A stretch of DNA of 43,911 nucleotides from Darwinibacter acetoxidans_A (GTDB lineage Bacteria; Bacillota; Limnochordia; Darwinibacteriales; Darwinibacteriaceae): contig JBHGWS010000059.1 of assembly GCA_041936745.1 (NCBI GenBank), positions 1 through 43,911 on the forward strand, written 5' to 3'. Below are positions 31,451 to 40,791 of this stretch, in pieces. How positions within the stretch are numbered: the stretch's first letter is position 1; each line of letters starts with the position of its first letter. The position numbers and the translations under genes are program-made. The notes under the pieces are model-generated. The model had not been told where the DNA came from. It did no database searches and saw nothing but the letters and a program-made list of their open reading frames with translations.

Positions 31451-33586
31451 TTGGCTGAGAAGCTGGTAGTTTATGGTGATCTTGATGGTGCAGAGGAAAC
31501 TTTACGCTTCGAAAACGATTCCCTCCGTTGGGAAAAGCCCGGCGGAGCAAAAACCTGGCACTTGGATGAAATTAAAAGGTTATACGTGCGGCATTACATC
31601 GGCAGTGTGGCCCTTTTTTTGGAACTTGCCGCTACCGAAATTGTTTTACTGCGCGGTTCGCTTGCACAAGGGCGCCGTTATCAAGCCTTTGCCCAAGGCA
31701 TTAATAATTTAATTAAGGGCGGTGAAAAAACCGCTGCTTTCAGTGAAGCGGCAGACCGCTGCCCCAAGTGCAACCGCTTCTATCCCGATCCCAGGCGCCC
31801 TGTCTGCCCCCGCTGTTTGGATAGGCGCTCTTTATTTAAAAGAGTGCTCGGTTTAACACCTCCCTATGCAGCCCAAATTATCTTAATGAGCGTTTTGATG
31901 CTGGCGTCTTCCCAAGTCGGCCTCCTTTCCCCTTATTTAGGCGGCAGGGTCTTTTTCGACGAAGTTTTAGGCGCGGGCGGGCGATACGGTGGTAAGCTGG
32001 GCTTAATTGTTTTAGGCATGTTTGGCGTCGGGCTTTTGACACTTCTTTTGGATATTTGGCAGGGCCGGGTTACCGCCAGGATCGCGGCTCGGGTAGTTTT
32101 TGATCTGAAGACACAGGTTTTTGCGGCGATGCAGAATCTTTCCCTCAAATTCTACAATCAAAGGCAGACGGGTGCCTTAATGACCAGGGTCAACAACGAT
32201 GCCAACCACCTGCAGCGCTTCTTTTTAAACGGCTTGCCCTTCTTTATCACAAACTCGCTTCGTTTAATCGGCATAGTTATCGTTTTGGTTTTACTAGACT
32301 GGCGCTTGGCCGCTTTGGTCTTTTTGCCCGTGCCTGTAATCGTCTTTTTAACCATGAAGATTCGCCCTCTTCTATGGCGGTTATATACAAAGCGGTTTCG
32401 GGCTTCTTCCCGCTTAAACTCCATAGTTAACGACTCTTTAAGCGGCGTGCGGGTGATTAAAGCTTTCGGTAAAGAAGAGGCCGAAATCGAGCGCTTTACC
32501 CAAGGCAATGAGTGGGTTTTTCAAGTCAACCGGGAAGTGGGCAATATGTCTTCCACGGTTTTTCCCGCCCTCTCTTATTTCATGAGCCTGGGCGCTTTAG
32601 TCATTTGGGGTTTCGGCGGCTGGCGGGTCATGCAGGGCGAGCTGACCTTCGGTACTTTAATGACTTTCACCGGCTATTTGGGTATGGTTTACGGCCCCCT
32701 TGATTTTATGACCCGGGTTGTGGACTGGTGGTCTTCCAGCATGAATTCCGCCCAGCGCATTTTCGAGGTGGTTGATTCTAACGAACTGCTTTGGACGCCG
32801 CCGGCAGAACAAATAGTGGGGCTGCCTGAATTAAAAGGCTCTGTCAGCGTTCAAGATGTAACTTTCGGTTACGAAGACGGCAAGCCCGTTTTGGAAGATA
32901 TTTCGTTTGAGGTGGCAGCGGGCGAGATGATTGGAATCGTGGGCCGCTCCGGTGCCGGTAAATCTACCCTGATTAACTTGATCTCCCGCCTTTATGATCC
33001 GAACGAAGGGAAAATTTATATCGATGGAGTTGACGTGCGTTTTATTCAGCAGGCAGATCTGCGCCGGCAGGTGGGTATGGTTTTGCAGGAAACTTTCCTG
33101 TTTCGGGGGACGGTTTTTGAAAACATAGCCTATGCAAAGCCCGAAGCGGAGGTGGAAGAGGTAATTGCCGCCGCCAAAATTGCCAACGCCCACGAATTTA
33201 TCACCAAGCTGCCTGACGGCTATGAAACTGTTTTGGGCGTGCGCGATATTGATCTGTCGGGCGGTGAAAAACAGCGGCTGGCTATTGCCCGGGCTGTTTT
33301 GCACAATCCCCGCATCCTGATTCTCGATGAAGCGACGGCGGCTATCGATGTTGAAACGGAGCGTTTGGTGCAGGAAGCTTTAGAGCGTTTGGTCGTGGGC
33401 AGGACAACCTTTGCCATCGCCCACAGGCTGTCTACTTTGCGCCGGGCGGACCGCCTGCTCGTTTTAGATCGGGGTAAGCTGGTCGAAATGGGAACACACA
33501 CGGAACTTTTACGCCGGCGCGGCGTTTACCACCGCCTGTTTACTACCCAGAGGAAAGCCCTCTCTCGCATGGGGGTTGCCGGTTAG
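31451..33586 (+). CDS. ABC exporter (TM-NBD half transporter) with N-terminal zinc ribbon, first copy
   Basis: This 711-residue half-transporter has a PH-like N-terminal domain (about 1-95), then a zinc ribbon with CPKC near 104 and CPRC near 118. Six transmembrane helices of the type-1 exporter (about 140-430) follow, then the nucleotide-binding domain with Walker A GRSGAGKSTLINL near 498, Q-loop, signature LSGGEKQR near 602, Walker B ILILDEATAAID and switch His in AIAHRL. Both ATP-site halves look intact. TTG 31451 has GGGATCAAGG upstream. It forms a set with the DUF1854 gene and a paralogous ABC gene. The substrate is unknown; related DUF1854/ABC sets occur near cyanophycin genes in other bacteria. 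Confidence 0.92.
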   Translation: MAEKLVVYGDLDGAEETLRFENDSLRWEKPGGAKTWHLDEIKRLYVRHYIGSVALFLELAATEIVLLRGSLAQGRRYQAFAQGINNLIKGGEKTAAFSEAADRCPKCNRFYPDPRRPVCPRCLDRRSLFKRVLGLTPPYAAQIILMSVLMLASSQVGLLSPYLGGRVFFDEVLGAGGRYGGKLGLIVLGMFGVGLLTLLLDIWQGRVTARIAARVVFDLKTQVFAAMQNLSLKFYNQRQTGALMTRVNNDANHLQRFFLNGLPFFITNSLRLIGIVIVLVLLDWRLAALVFLPVPVIVFLTMKIRPLLWRLYTKRFRASSRLNSIVNDSLSGVRVIKAFGKEEAEIERFTQGNEWVFQVNREVGNMSSTVFPALSYFMSLGALVIWGFGGWRVMQGELTFGTLMTFTGYLGMVYGPLDFMTRVVDWWSSSMNSAQRIFEVVDSNELLWTPPAEQIVGLPELKGSVSVQDVTFGYEDGKPVLEDISFEVAAGEMIGIVGRSGAGKSTLINLISRLYDPNEGKIYIDGVDVRFIQQADLRRQVGMVLQETFLFRGTVFENIAYAKPEAEVEEVIAAAKIANAHEFITKLPDGYETVLGVRDIDLSGGEKQRLAIARAVLHNPRILILDEATAAIDVETERLVQEALERLVVGRTTFAIAHRLSTLRRADRLLVLDRGKLVEMGTHTELLRRRGVYHRLFTTQRKALSRMGVAG

Positions 33587-33599
33587 AGGAGGAATCCCT

Positions 33600-34091
33600 T
33601 TGAGTGATCTAAAGTATTTGGATTTAACTAAAGCACGCTTTCGCACCACCGCGGGCGGCTTATTGAGCCTGGAACTTGCTGATGAGCTTTATCCCAAAGT
33701 TGATATACATCTGGCTTTCCCTTTTACTTTCCCCAACCGTTTTATTTCCGTCAGACTGCCTGACGATGGGGAGGAAATCGGTTTGATTAAGGATTTAAAC
33801 GGCCTCGATGAAGTGTCCAAAAAGGCTGTGCAGGAGGAAATACAGTGGCGCTATTACACGCCTAAGATCGAGCGCATCAAAGATTATAAAGAGGAATTCG
33901 GCCATGCTTATTGGGATGTGGTAACGGATCGGGGTGAATACCAGTTTGTGACGCGGGGCAGGGATCGGACCATCCGCAGGATTACGGCCCGGCGGACTTT
34001 GATTATGGATGTCTCGGGCAACCGTTTTGAGATCGAAGATCTCGCAAAATTGGATGCCAAAAGTAGGCAGTATCTGGAAACGCTGTTATAG
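33600..34091 (+). CDS. DUF1854 domain protein
   Basis: This 163-residue protein spans DUF1854 (PF08909) almost fully. Diagnostic features are the VRLPDDGEEIGLI strand, EEIQWRYYTPKIERI, EFGHAYWDVVTDRGEYQFV and the closing VSGNRFEIEDLAKLDAKS. It is beta-rich, acidic and lacks a signal peptide, so it should act in the cytosol, possibly on the N-terminal part of the two flanking ABC exporters. TTG 33600 has AGAGGAGG 7 nt upstream; an in-frame TTG at 33576 overlaps the previous gene. It lies 10 bp before the second ABC gene, consistent with coupled synthesis. Confidence 0.88.
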   Translation: MSDLKYLDLTKARFRTTAGGLLSLELADELYPKVDIHLAFPFTFPNRFISVRLPDDGEEIGLIKDLNGLDEVSKKAVQEEIQWRYYTPKIERIKDYKEEFGHAYWDVVTDRGEYQFVTRGRDRTIRRITARRTLIMDVSGNRFEIEDLAKLDAKSRQYLETLL

Positions 34092-34101
34092 AGGTGATGT
34101 T

Positions 34102-36243
34102 ATGCCTGTTTTGTTTACCGTTAAGGTGCCTTTAAACGCGAAATTGCAGCAGGTGGCTTGGCGGCTTAATGTGAGTAAAAATAAATTGGTTCTAATTGAT
34201 CCACAAGATGATACGGTGAAGGAGGAATTTCCCCTGCAAGGGGCCACAAGACTGGAGCAGGAGACTTTAGTCGGCTTAGGCAGGCTTATTGTTTGGTATG
34301 GGGATAAACCTGTGACCGCTGCTTACCATTACCTGGAACAGGTGCCGGACTATGCGGTTATTGCCAATGCCTTAACCCGCTATTTGGCAGAAGGGGCCCT
34401 GCCCGAAATTAAACCACCCGAGCCTGAGTTCTGCCCCAACTGCAGAAGGCCCTTGCGCCAAGGTACCAGGGTGTGCCCGCACTGCCTGAAAACAAGTGCG
34501 GTGTTAAAGCGCTTGGCATTGATTTTAAAACCCTACGGCGGTTTAATAATAACAGGCTTTGCTATCTTTTTGGCTTTGACCGCGGTCAGTTTGGCAACGC
34601 CCCAGCTGCAGAGGATTTTAGTTGACGATGTCTTAAGGGTGGCGGAGCCCAACCTGGCACTGCTTTTAATCTTAGTCGGCGGTATGGCCATAACCCGGCT
34701 TTTAATCGCCCTTTTTACAATTCTGCGGGGCAGGATCATGGTTACAGTGGGCGCCCGCTTAGGCCAGGATTTGCGGCTTTTGGTTTTCAGCCGCATTCAA
34801 GCCTTATCCTTAAGTTTCATAGATCAGCAGCGCACAGGGGATTTAATGAACCGGATCAACCACGATACGGGGCATGTGCAGAGCTTTTTGCAGCACCAAA
34901 TGCCCAACTTGATCAGCCAAGCTCTGCTTTTAGTGGGTATTGGCGTAATTTTGTTTCTGCAAAACTGGCAGCTTACTCTAATGATTTTAATCCCGGCGCC
35001 TTTTTTGGTCTGGCTTTCCAACGCCACCAGGCGCAGAGTGCGCCGCATGTACCATCAGCAGTGGCGCTGGTGGGATGAGGCCAATTCCGTCTTACAGGAT
35101 ATTTTAAGCGGCATTAGAGTCGTGAAAGCCTTCGGCGCGGAAAAGCGGGAAGTGGCCCGCTTTACCGAAGACAGTGCCCGCTTGCGCGATGTGACGATCA
35201 GAAACGAAGTGGCTTGGGCCACCTTATACCCATCTTTAAGCTTTATCATGGGCTTAGGCAACTTCTTCATCCTTTATTTTGGCGGCAGGTTAGTTTTAGG
35301 CGAAGTGTTCCGGTTAGGCGAACTGATTCAATTTTCCGCCTATGCCGGTTTAATCTACGGACCTCTCAGGTTTATGTCCTTTGTGCCCCGCTGGTTCCAC
35401 CAGGCAATGACGGCCTCGGAAAGGCTTTTTGAGATTATCGACGAAGTGCCTAAGATTCAAGATCTGCCCGAAGCCAAACCGCTGCCTGAAATTAAGGGGG
35501 ATATCCGCCTGGAAAATGTCACCTTTGGCTACAGGCCTCATGAACCGGTTTTAAAAAAGGTTAATCTGCACATTAAAGCAGGCGAAATGATCGGTTTGGT
35601 GGGCCATTCCGGGGCAGGCAAATCTACCTTGATTAACTTGATCAACCGTTTTTACGATGTGGACGAAGGCGCCATTTACATCGACGGCATCGATATCCGC
35701 CACCTGGCGCAGGCAGATTTCCGCCGCCAAGTCGGCGTGGTTTTACAGGAGTCTTTCCTTTTTGCCGGTACTATCTGGGAAAACATAGCTTACGCTCACG
35801 AGGATGCCGATGCGGAAGATGTGCTGCGGGCGGCTAAAATCGCCAACGCCCATGATTTCATCGTCAAATTTGCCGACGGCTACGACACCAGAGTGGGCGA
35901 GCGCGGCCAGCGGCTTTCCGGCGGTGAAAGGCAGCGCATTGCTATAGCCAGGGCGGTTTTGCACAATCCCCGCCTGTTAATTCTCGATGAAGCCACCTCT
36001 TCCGTCGACAGCGAAACGGAAGAACAGATCCAAGAGGCTCTGCGCCGTTTGGTGGCGGGGCGCACGACCATTGCCATCGCCCACCGCCTGTCCACTTTAA
36101 AAGATGCGGACCGCATCGCGGTTTTAAATGAAGGGGAATTAGTGGAGATGGGTACACACCAAGATCTGCTGCAGCAAAAGGGCCATTACTACAGGTTAGT
36201 TTTAGCACAACGGGAAATGAATCGGATGAAAGCGGTGAGTTAA
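34102..36243 (+). CDS. ABC exporter with N-terminal zinc ribbon, second copy
   Basis: This 713-residue half-transporter is a paralog of the first. The N-terminal domain (1-100) differs in sequence but again leads into a zinc ribbon, CPNC near 111 and CPHC near 125. Six transmembrane helices follow, then the NBD with Walker A GHSGAGKSTLINL near 501, LSGGERQR near 605, Walker B LLILDEATSSVD and AIAHRL. It presumably forms a heterodimer with the first exporter. ATG 34102 has TAGAGGTGATGTT; upstream in-frame starts lie inside the DUF1854 gene. The methyltransferase gene starts 3 bp after its stop. Confidence 0.92.
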   Translation: MPVLFTVKVPLNAKLQQVAWRLNVSKNKLVLIDPQDDTVKEEFPLQGATRLEQETLVGLGRLIVWYGDKPVTAAYHYLEQVPDYAVIANALTRYLAEGALPEIKPPEPEFCPNCRRPLRQGTRVCPHCLKTSAVLKRLALILKPYGGLIITGFAIFLALTAVSLATPQLQRILVDDVLRVAEPNLALLLILVGGMAITRLLIALFTILRGRIMVTVGARLGQDLRLLVFSRIQALSLSFIDQQRTGDLMNRINHDTGHVQSFLQHQMPNLISQALLLVGIGVILFLQNWQLTLMILIPAPFLVWLSNATRRRVRRMYHQQWRWWDEANSVLQDILSGIRVVKAFGAEKREVARFTEDSARLRDVTIRNEVAWATLYPSLSFIMGLGNFFILYFGGRLVLGEVFRLGELIQFSAYAGLIYGPLRFMSFVPRWFHQAMTASERLFEIIDEVPKIQDLPEAKPLPEIKGDIRLENVTFGYRPHEPVLKKVNLHIKAGEMIGLVGHSGAGKSTLINLINRFYDVDEGAIYIDGIDIRHLAQADFRRQVGVVLQESFLFAGTIWENIAYAHEDADAEDVLRAAKIANAHDFIVKFADGYDTRVGERGQRLSGGERQRIAIARAVLHNPRLLILDEATSSVDSETEEQIQEALRRLVAGRTTIAIAHRLSTLKDADRIAVLNEGELVEMGTHQDLLQQKGHYYRLVLAQREMNRMKAVS

Positions 36244-36246
36244 TTA

Positions 36247-37143
36247 ATGGGAACGCGCACTTCCAGTTTCGGCTCTGGCAGAAGGGAAAGCCACGATGCC
36301 AGCGCTTTTTACGAGCGCAATCTCTACCAAGGTTTCTCCTTACAGCGCCTGCAGGAACTTCTTGAAAATAAGGGAAAACCGGAAACCGTGGCCCACAGGC
36401 CGAAAGATGAATGGGCCAACCAAATTTATTGTTCTTCCTCAGAGAGGATGGGGGAGATCCCCGATGAAACGATCGGCCTTGCCTTTACTTCACCCCCTTA
36501 TAACGTGGGGAAGGAATATGACGAGGACTTAGATTTAGAAGAATACTTTCGGCTGATCCTCGCGGTTGCCCAAGAGGTCTACCGGGTGTTAGTGCCCGGG
36601 GGCCGCTACGTGGTCAATATTGCAAATTTAGGCCGCAAACCTTACATACCACTGCATTCCTTTTTTTATTTTATCCACACTCACGTGGGGTTTTTGCCCG
36701 CAGGCGAAATCATCTGGCAGAAGGGCAAAGGCATGCAGGGCAGCTGTGCCTGGGGTTCTTGGCAGTCGGCAAAGGCACCCAGGCTGCGCGATCTGCACGA
36801 ATACCTCTTAGTCTTTGCCAAAGGGGATTTTTCCCGGCCCGATCGGGGTATTTCCGATATCAGCCGGGAAGAGTTTATGGCCGCAACTTTGTCAGTCTGG
36901 GAGATCGCACCGGAGCGGGCCAGCCGAGTGGGCCATCCCGCACCTTTCCCGGTGAGGCTTGCTGATCGGGTGTTAAGGCTTTTTTCTTACAAAGATGATG
37001 TTATCTTAGATCCTTTTGTCGGTTCGGGTACCACTTGTGTTGCCGCCCAGTTAACCGGCAGGATGTATGTGGGGTATGATATTGAGCCCGCTTATTGCGC
37101 CACAGCCAAGGAGCGTTTAGGCCAATTAAAGCGGAGCTTTTGA
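36247..37143 (+). CDS. Orphan beta-class DNA methyltransferase (N4-C or N6-A)
   Basis: This 298-residue methyltransferase uses S-adenosylmethionine to modify a base in a specific DNA site. The catalytic motif IV TSPPYNVG is at 81-88, and the SAM-binding motif I DPFVGSGTTCVAAQL near 255, an order (IV before I) that marks the beta class. SPPY is more often linked to N4-cytosine, but N6-adenine enzymes also use it. Between them, an aromatic-rich region with YIPLHSFFYFI and RDLHEYLLVFAKG should contact DNA. No restriction enzyme is nearby, so it is an orphan. ATG 36247 has no strong SD and may depend on the ABC gene. A new promoter follows. Confidence 0.9.
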   Translation: MGTRTSSFGSGRRESHDASAFYERNLYQGFSLQRLQELLENKGKPETVAHRPKDEWANQIYCSSSERMGEIPDETIGLAFTSPPYNVGKEYDEDLDLEEYFRLILAVAQEVYRVLVPGGRYVVNIANLGRKPYIPLHSFFYFIHTHVGFLPAGEIIWQKGKGMQGSCAWGSWQSAKAPRLRDLHEYLLVFAKGDFSRPDRGISDISREEFMAATLSVWEIAPERASRVGHPAPFPVRLADRVLRLFSYKDDVILDPFVGSGTTCVAAQLTGRMYVGYDIEPAYCATAKERLGQLKRSF

Positions 37144-37145
37144 AA

Positions 37146-37203
37146 TTTTATCTTGATTTTTTGCAGGCCGGGGTATAACCTCAACATAATAAGTAAGATA
37201 AAA
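37146..37203. repeat. 9-bp inverted repeat flanking the moxR2 promoter
   Basis: TTTTATCTT (37146-37154) and AAGATAAAA (37195-37203) are perfect complements separated by 40 bp that contain the promoter. They could be operator half-sites or a coincidence of A/T-rich sequence. Confidence 0.3.
37161..37190 (+). promoter_or_regulatory. SigA-type promoter of the second MoxR cluster
   Basis: TTGCAG (37161-37166), 18 nt spacer, CATAAT (37185-37190), about 50 bp upstream of the moxR start. It lies between 9-bp inverted repeats at 37146-37154 and 37195-37203. Confidence 0.5.
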
Positions 37204-37238
37204 CAAAGTGGATTTAGAGGGTTGGGAAGGAGCAAGGC

Positions 37239-38189
37239 ATGAGGCAAGCTGAGTTAAAAAGGCTGAAAGAAAACATCGGCCGAGTTATCGTAGGGAAGGA
37301 AAAAGTCACCGAGCTTTTACTGACAACTTTACTGGCCGGCGGCAACTGTTTAATTGACGATGTCCCCGGAGTGGGCAAGACAAAACTGGCTAATGCTTTA
37401 GCCCGTTCTTTGGGGGTCGATTTCAAGCGGATTCAATTTACTCCCGATCTCCAGCCGGCAGACATTACGGGTATTTATTTTTACGATCAAAAAGAAGGGG
37501 AGTTTAAATTCAGGCCCGGGCCCGTCTTCACTAATATTTTACTGGCTGATGAAATTAACCGGGCGGTACCCCGGACGCAGTCAAGCCTTTTAGAGGCTAT
37601 GGAAGAGCGGCAGGTGAGCATCGAAGGCGTAATTTATCCCTTAGAGAGCCCCTTTTTAGTAATAGCAACGCAAAACACCGTGGAGCTGGCAGGGACGTTT
37701 CCCCTGCCGGAGGCCCAGTTGGATCGGTTTTTAATGAAAATAGAGATGGGTTATCTTTCCGTAGCGGAAGAAGTGGAGGTTTTAGGCCGCTTCAAACAAA
37801 AAGATCCCTTAGACGATTTAGAGCCTGTCTTAGACGGCGAAACTATCCTGCAGCTGCGGGAAGAAGTAACTAAAGTCCACTTGACTCGTGATCTCATGAA
37901 TTATATTGCCCGTTTAACTCAAGCGACAAGAAACAACAAACACATCCGCTTAGGTTTAAGCCCCCGGGCTTCTTTGGCACTGATGCGGGCGGGCCTGGCC
38001 TACGCTTATATCCAAGGCCGCGATTACGTCCTGCCCGATGACTTGAAATATCTTTTCCCCTATGTGGCCGCCCACCGCTTGATTTTAGAATATGAAAGCG
38101 AATACGCGGACAGCAATAAATCGGAGCTGATCGGAGAGATCTTAAAAGAGGTCCCCGTGCCCACGGAGGATGTCATTCATGGGGCGTAG
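37239..38189 (+). CDS. MoxR-family AAA+ ATPase (second copy)
   Basis: This 316-residue paralog of the ATPase at 9273 has Walker A DVPGVGKTKLANAL near 50, TPDLQPADITGIYFYDQKEG, Walker B LLADEINRAVPRTQS, ATQNTVELAGTFPLPEAQ, and LGLSPRASLALMRAGLAYA. It is probably a chaperone for the following DUF58 protein. ATG 37239 has GGGAAGGAGCAAGGC. Gene order here is MoxR, DUF58, DUF4129, the common bacterial order and different from the first cluster. The DUF58 start lies inside its last bases. Confidence 0.95.
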   Translation: MRQAELKRLKENIGRVIVGKEKVTELLLTTLLAGGNCLIDDVPGVGKTKLANALARSLGVDFKRIQFTPDLQPADITGIYFYDQKEGEFKFRPGPVFTNILLADEINRAVPRTQSSLLEAMEERQVSIEGVIYPLESPFLVIATQNTVELAGTFPLPEAQLDRFLMKIEMGYLSVAEEVEVLGRFKQKDPLDDLEPVLDGETILQLREEVTKVHLTRDLMNYIARLTQATRNNKHIRLGLSPRASLALMRAGLAYAYIQGRDYVLPDDLKYLFPYVAAHRLILEYESEYADSNKSELIGEILKEVPVPTEDVIHGA

Positions 38190-39426
38190 GAGCTGGGTGG
38201 CTTTTTGGGGGATAAGCTTCGCTGTTTTAGCTTTGTATGCGGGTTTAAGGGGGCAGTTAGTAGCATTTTTAGGTTCTTTGGTGATGCTGACCGCCATCGG
38301 GTCGGCCTACCTTTGGAACCGCACCGTATTTAAAAAACTTTCCGTGGAGCGTACTTTAAACAGGGAGCGGGCCGAATTTGACGCGGTAGTGACCATGGAT
38401 CTGGGGATCACAAACAGAAAACTTCTGCCCCTCTTTGGCCTGAAGCTTGAAAACACTTTTTCCCACGGCTTGGAGTTTGCCGATCAGGCCTGCGTTGAAG
38501 CCAATCCGGTGCAGGATTACGATATCTTTTCCGATTACTTCCACCTCAATTGGTATGAAAGGCTGAAACGATCTTACGAAATCAGGCCTAAGCGGCGGGG
38601 CCGCTTTGAGCTGGGGGCAGCTGCCTTAAGCTATACCGATCCTTTCGGTTTTTTTTGCAACGAGCAAAAAGAAGCCACAGCGGCACAGCAGTTGATCGTT
38701 TTTCCCAGGGTTGTCCCCATCCAAGGCCAAAGTGCTTTAGACACTCACCTTTTCGGTTCCCGGCCCAAAGAGGGGTGGATTTTCACGGATCCGCTTAATC
38801 TGGTCGGGACAAGGCCTTATGAGCCGTGGGATCCCGCGGGTAAAATTAACTGGAAAGCAAGTGCCCGCCACCTGCGCATGCAGGTGAATGTGGAAAAGCC
38901 TGCCTTTGATCAAGAGATCTACTTGTTTTTAGATCAACCGCCAAACCTTGACTGGTGGGCGCGGGAGGTCAGCAATAATTTAGAGGTGGCGATAATTGCG
39001 GCAGCTTCTTTAATCACAAATTATACGGAGGCGGGCTACCAAATCAGCTTGGGTACAAATTTGGCCTCAAGAGTCCACGGCTTTCGGCCCAAGCCCATTA
39101 AAGCCGATTTGGGCAGGGGCCAGCGCAGTCAGTTGTTGACGAGTCTGGCGCTTTTGCAGGGCTTCAGCGCGGAGTCGGGGGTGCGGGCGTTAGGCCGCCT
39201 CCAGCAGGCTATGAGGCCGGGCAGTACCATGGTCGTGATTACTACGGCGCCGGGCGAGCTTGATGAGGCCTTCGCGCGGCTTTTACGGCGTTTGGCGGCT
39301 AAATCCCCCCTGGCGGTGCTCAGGGTTGTGGTAGACGGGGAATATCAGCGGACGCCGGGGTTAAAAGAATGGTTTCTGGATGGGGGGCAGCCTTGGGATG
39401 AGTTGGGCGCGTTGGAATTATCTTAA
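38179..39426 (+). CDS. DUF58 domain protein (second copy)
   Basis: This 415-residue protein has two N-terminal hydrophobic segments (about 5-45) and the DUF58 signature TRPYEPWDPAGKINWKASAR (residue TRP part shown as GTRPYEPWDP in the product) near 210. It is followed by a VWA-like fold with the MIDAS-like aspartate loop region around FLDQPPNL. It probably works with the MoxR ATPase in envelope assembly. ATG 38179 has GGAGG 10 nt upstream; ATG 38170 abuts that site. The next start lies within its 3' end, so the three genes are coupled. Confidence 0.88.
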   Translation: MGRRSWVAFWGISFAVLALYAGLRGQLVAFLGSLVMLTAIGSAYLWNRTVFKKLSVERTLNRERAEFDAVVTMDLGITNRKLLPLFGLKLENTFSHGLEFADQACVEANPVQDYDIFSDYFHLNWYERLKRSYEIRPKRRGRFELGAAALSYTDPFGFFCNEQKEATAAQQLIVFPRVVPIQGQSALDTHLFGSRPKEGWIFTDPLNLVGTRPYEPWDPAGKINWKASARHLRMQVNVEKPAFDQEIYLFLDQPPNLDWWAREVSNNLEVAIIAAASLITNYTEAGYQISLGTNLASRVHGFRPKPIKADLGRGQRSQLLTSLALLQGFSAESGVRALGRLQQAMRPGSTMVVITTAPGELDEAFARLLRRLAAKSPLAVLRVVVDGEYQRTPGLKEWFLDGGQPWDELGALELS

Positions 39427-40705
39427 AATTGGTTTTTTACTTCTCTTACAGGGGGCGTTGACGGCGGTTTTGTTTTACCCCTGGCTGCAGCTGGCAGCGA
39501 ATTTTTGGGGTTTTGCGCCCCAGGCAGCTTTCTTGTGGGCGTTTTTAACTGCCGTGATTACCATTTACGCCTTTTGGCAGAGCTCCGGTTGGGGCCGCAG
39601 CGGCCTCATCTTTTTAAGCTTGGGTTTTCTTTTGGCTTTAGTTAGCGGGGCCTTCTGCGGGCTGCCTCTTTATTTAGCCGCACCCCTTATTTTAATCTTT
39701 TATTCAGCAGCTTCCCGCTTCACCGAATATTTCCGCAGGGGAAACTTTGCGGGCGACTGGGTTTTAGCAAGCTTTCTTTTAGTTTTGACCTCCCTGCTGC
39801 AGCCTTATCTCAACTACGATCTAAGCTTGGGCCACACGGTGTTTTTTTTCGGCGGCGGCATAATTGCCCTAATACTTTGGAATACCACCCGCTTGGAGCG
39901 GCGGGGGCTGAGGCCAAACTACCGCGGCCTGGGCCGCTTTATTCCCCTCTTCATTCTGGCGGTGCTCCTGCTTGCGGGGGCTTTAAGTCTGCTTTTGTCC
40001 CCGGGCGTGCTGCAGCGGGGGGTAGCTTTCGTGCGGAGCTGCTACCACGGGTTTGCCGAACTTTTGGTTTTACTCATAGTCAAGCCCTTTGCCTGGCTGA
40101 TGTCGCCTCTTTTCCGCTGGGCGGAGAAAATGGAAGGCAGAGAGCTGGAACTGACGCTGCCCGAAACGGAAAGTGAGCCAACTGAGTTTTTTGAAATCGA
40201 TGAGAGCGTGCTCAGCCAACAAGCCCTGCAGGGCATTACTTGGTTGAGCTGGGCCTTGGGCTTTGTGGTGCTCTGCGGCGGGCTTTGGCTGATTTTTAGG
40301 TGGGCTCGGAAAAAGAAGAGGCCGCAAGAATTGGCCTTTGGCAGGGAAACGAGAGAATCCGTTTATTCCCGCCGGGAAGTTTGGGAAGATCTTAAGCGGG
40401 CGTTCCAAAAAATAATTAAGCCGTGGCGGGCCCGCCCGCAAGCTCACCGCTATCGGGGCGGCGATCCCTTGAAATTGATTCGGGCAGCTTACGCTCGATT
40501 TGCCCTGCAGATGGGCAAAAAGACAGCTTTTCCCGGGGAAAATACGCCCCTGGAGTATTACGAGGAGTTGGCGGCTGAAAAAAGAGAGCTCGATTTAAAA
40601 GCGGTGGCCGAGCTGACGTTTTTATACAACGAAGCGCGCTACGGGGAAAAAGGCGATGAAGAGTCTGTAAATGCGGCGGAGACAGCTTTACGGCGGATCT
40701 TCTAA
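39398..40705 (+). CDS. DUF4129-type multi-pass membrane protein (second copy)
   Basis: This 435-residue protein has about five transmembrane helices in the first 215 residues, an acidic extracytoplasmic loop (ELTLPETESEPTEFFEIDES), another helix near 285, then a basic cytosolic tail. The tail carries DUF4129 (DPLKLIRAAYARFALQMGKK, then NTPLEYYEELAAEKREL and TFLYNEARYGEKG). As in the first cluster, the transglutaminase domain normally seen is absent. ATG 39398 starts within the DUF58 gene. Only weak similarity is visible to the copy at 7832, outside the tail. It is last in the operon; a strong promoter follows. Confidence 0.75.
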   Translation: MSWARWNYLKIGFLLLLQGALTAVLFYPWLQLAANFWGFAPQAAFLWAFLTAVITIYAFWQSSGWGRSGLIFLSLGFLLALVSGAFCGLPLYLAAPLILIFYSAASRFTEYFRRGNFAGDWVLASFLLVLTSLLQPYLNYDLSLGHTVFFFGGGIIALILWNTTRLERRGLRPNYRGLGRFIPLFILAVLLLAGALSLLLSPGVLQRGVAFVRSCYHGFAELLVLLIVKPFAWLMSPLFRWAEKMEGRELELTLPETESEPTEFFEIDESVLSQQALQGITWLSWALGFVVLCGGLWLIFRWARKKKRPQELAFGRETRESVYSRREVWEDLKRAFQKIIKPWRARPQAHRYRGGDPLKLIRAAYARFALQMGKKTAFPGENTPLEYYEELAAEKRELDLKAVAELTFLYNEARYGEKGDEESVNAAETALRRIF

Positions 40706-40717
40706 AGTGTGTTTATT

Positions 40718-40746
40718 TTGACACTTCAGGCAAAATATGCTATATT
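40718..40746 (+). promoter_or_regulatory. Consensus SigA promoter upstream of the PII-like gene
   Basis: TTGACA (40718-40723), 17 nt spacer, TATATT (40741-40746). This is the best SigA match in the window and leaves a leader of about 130 nt before the ATG at 40883. Confidence 0.8.
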
Positions 40747-40791
40747 TAAAGCGATATCTCCGGCCAGCGAGGGCTATTTTTTATCTTTTAT

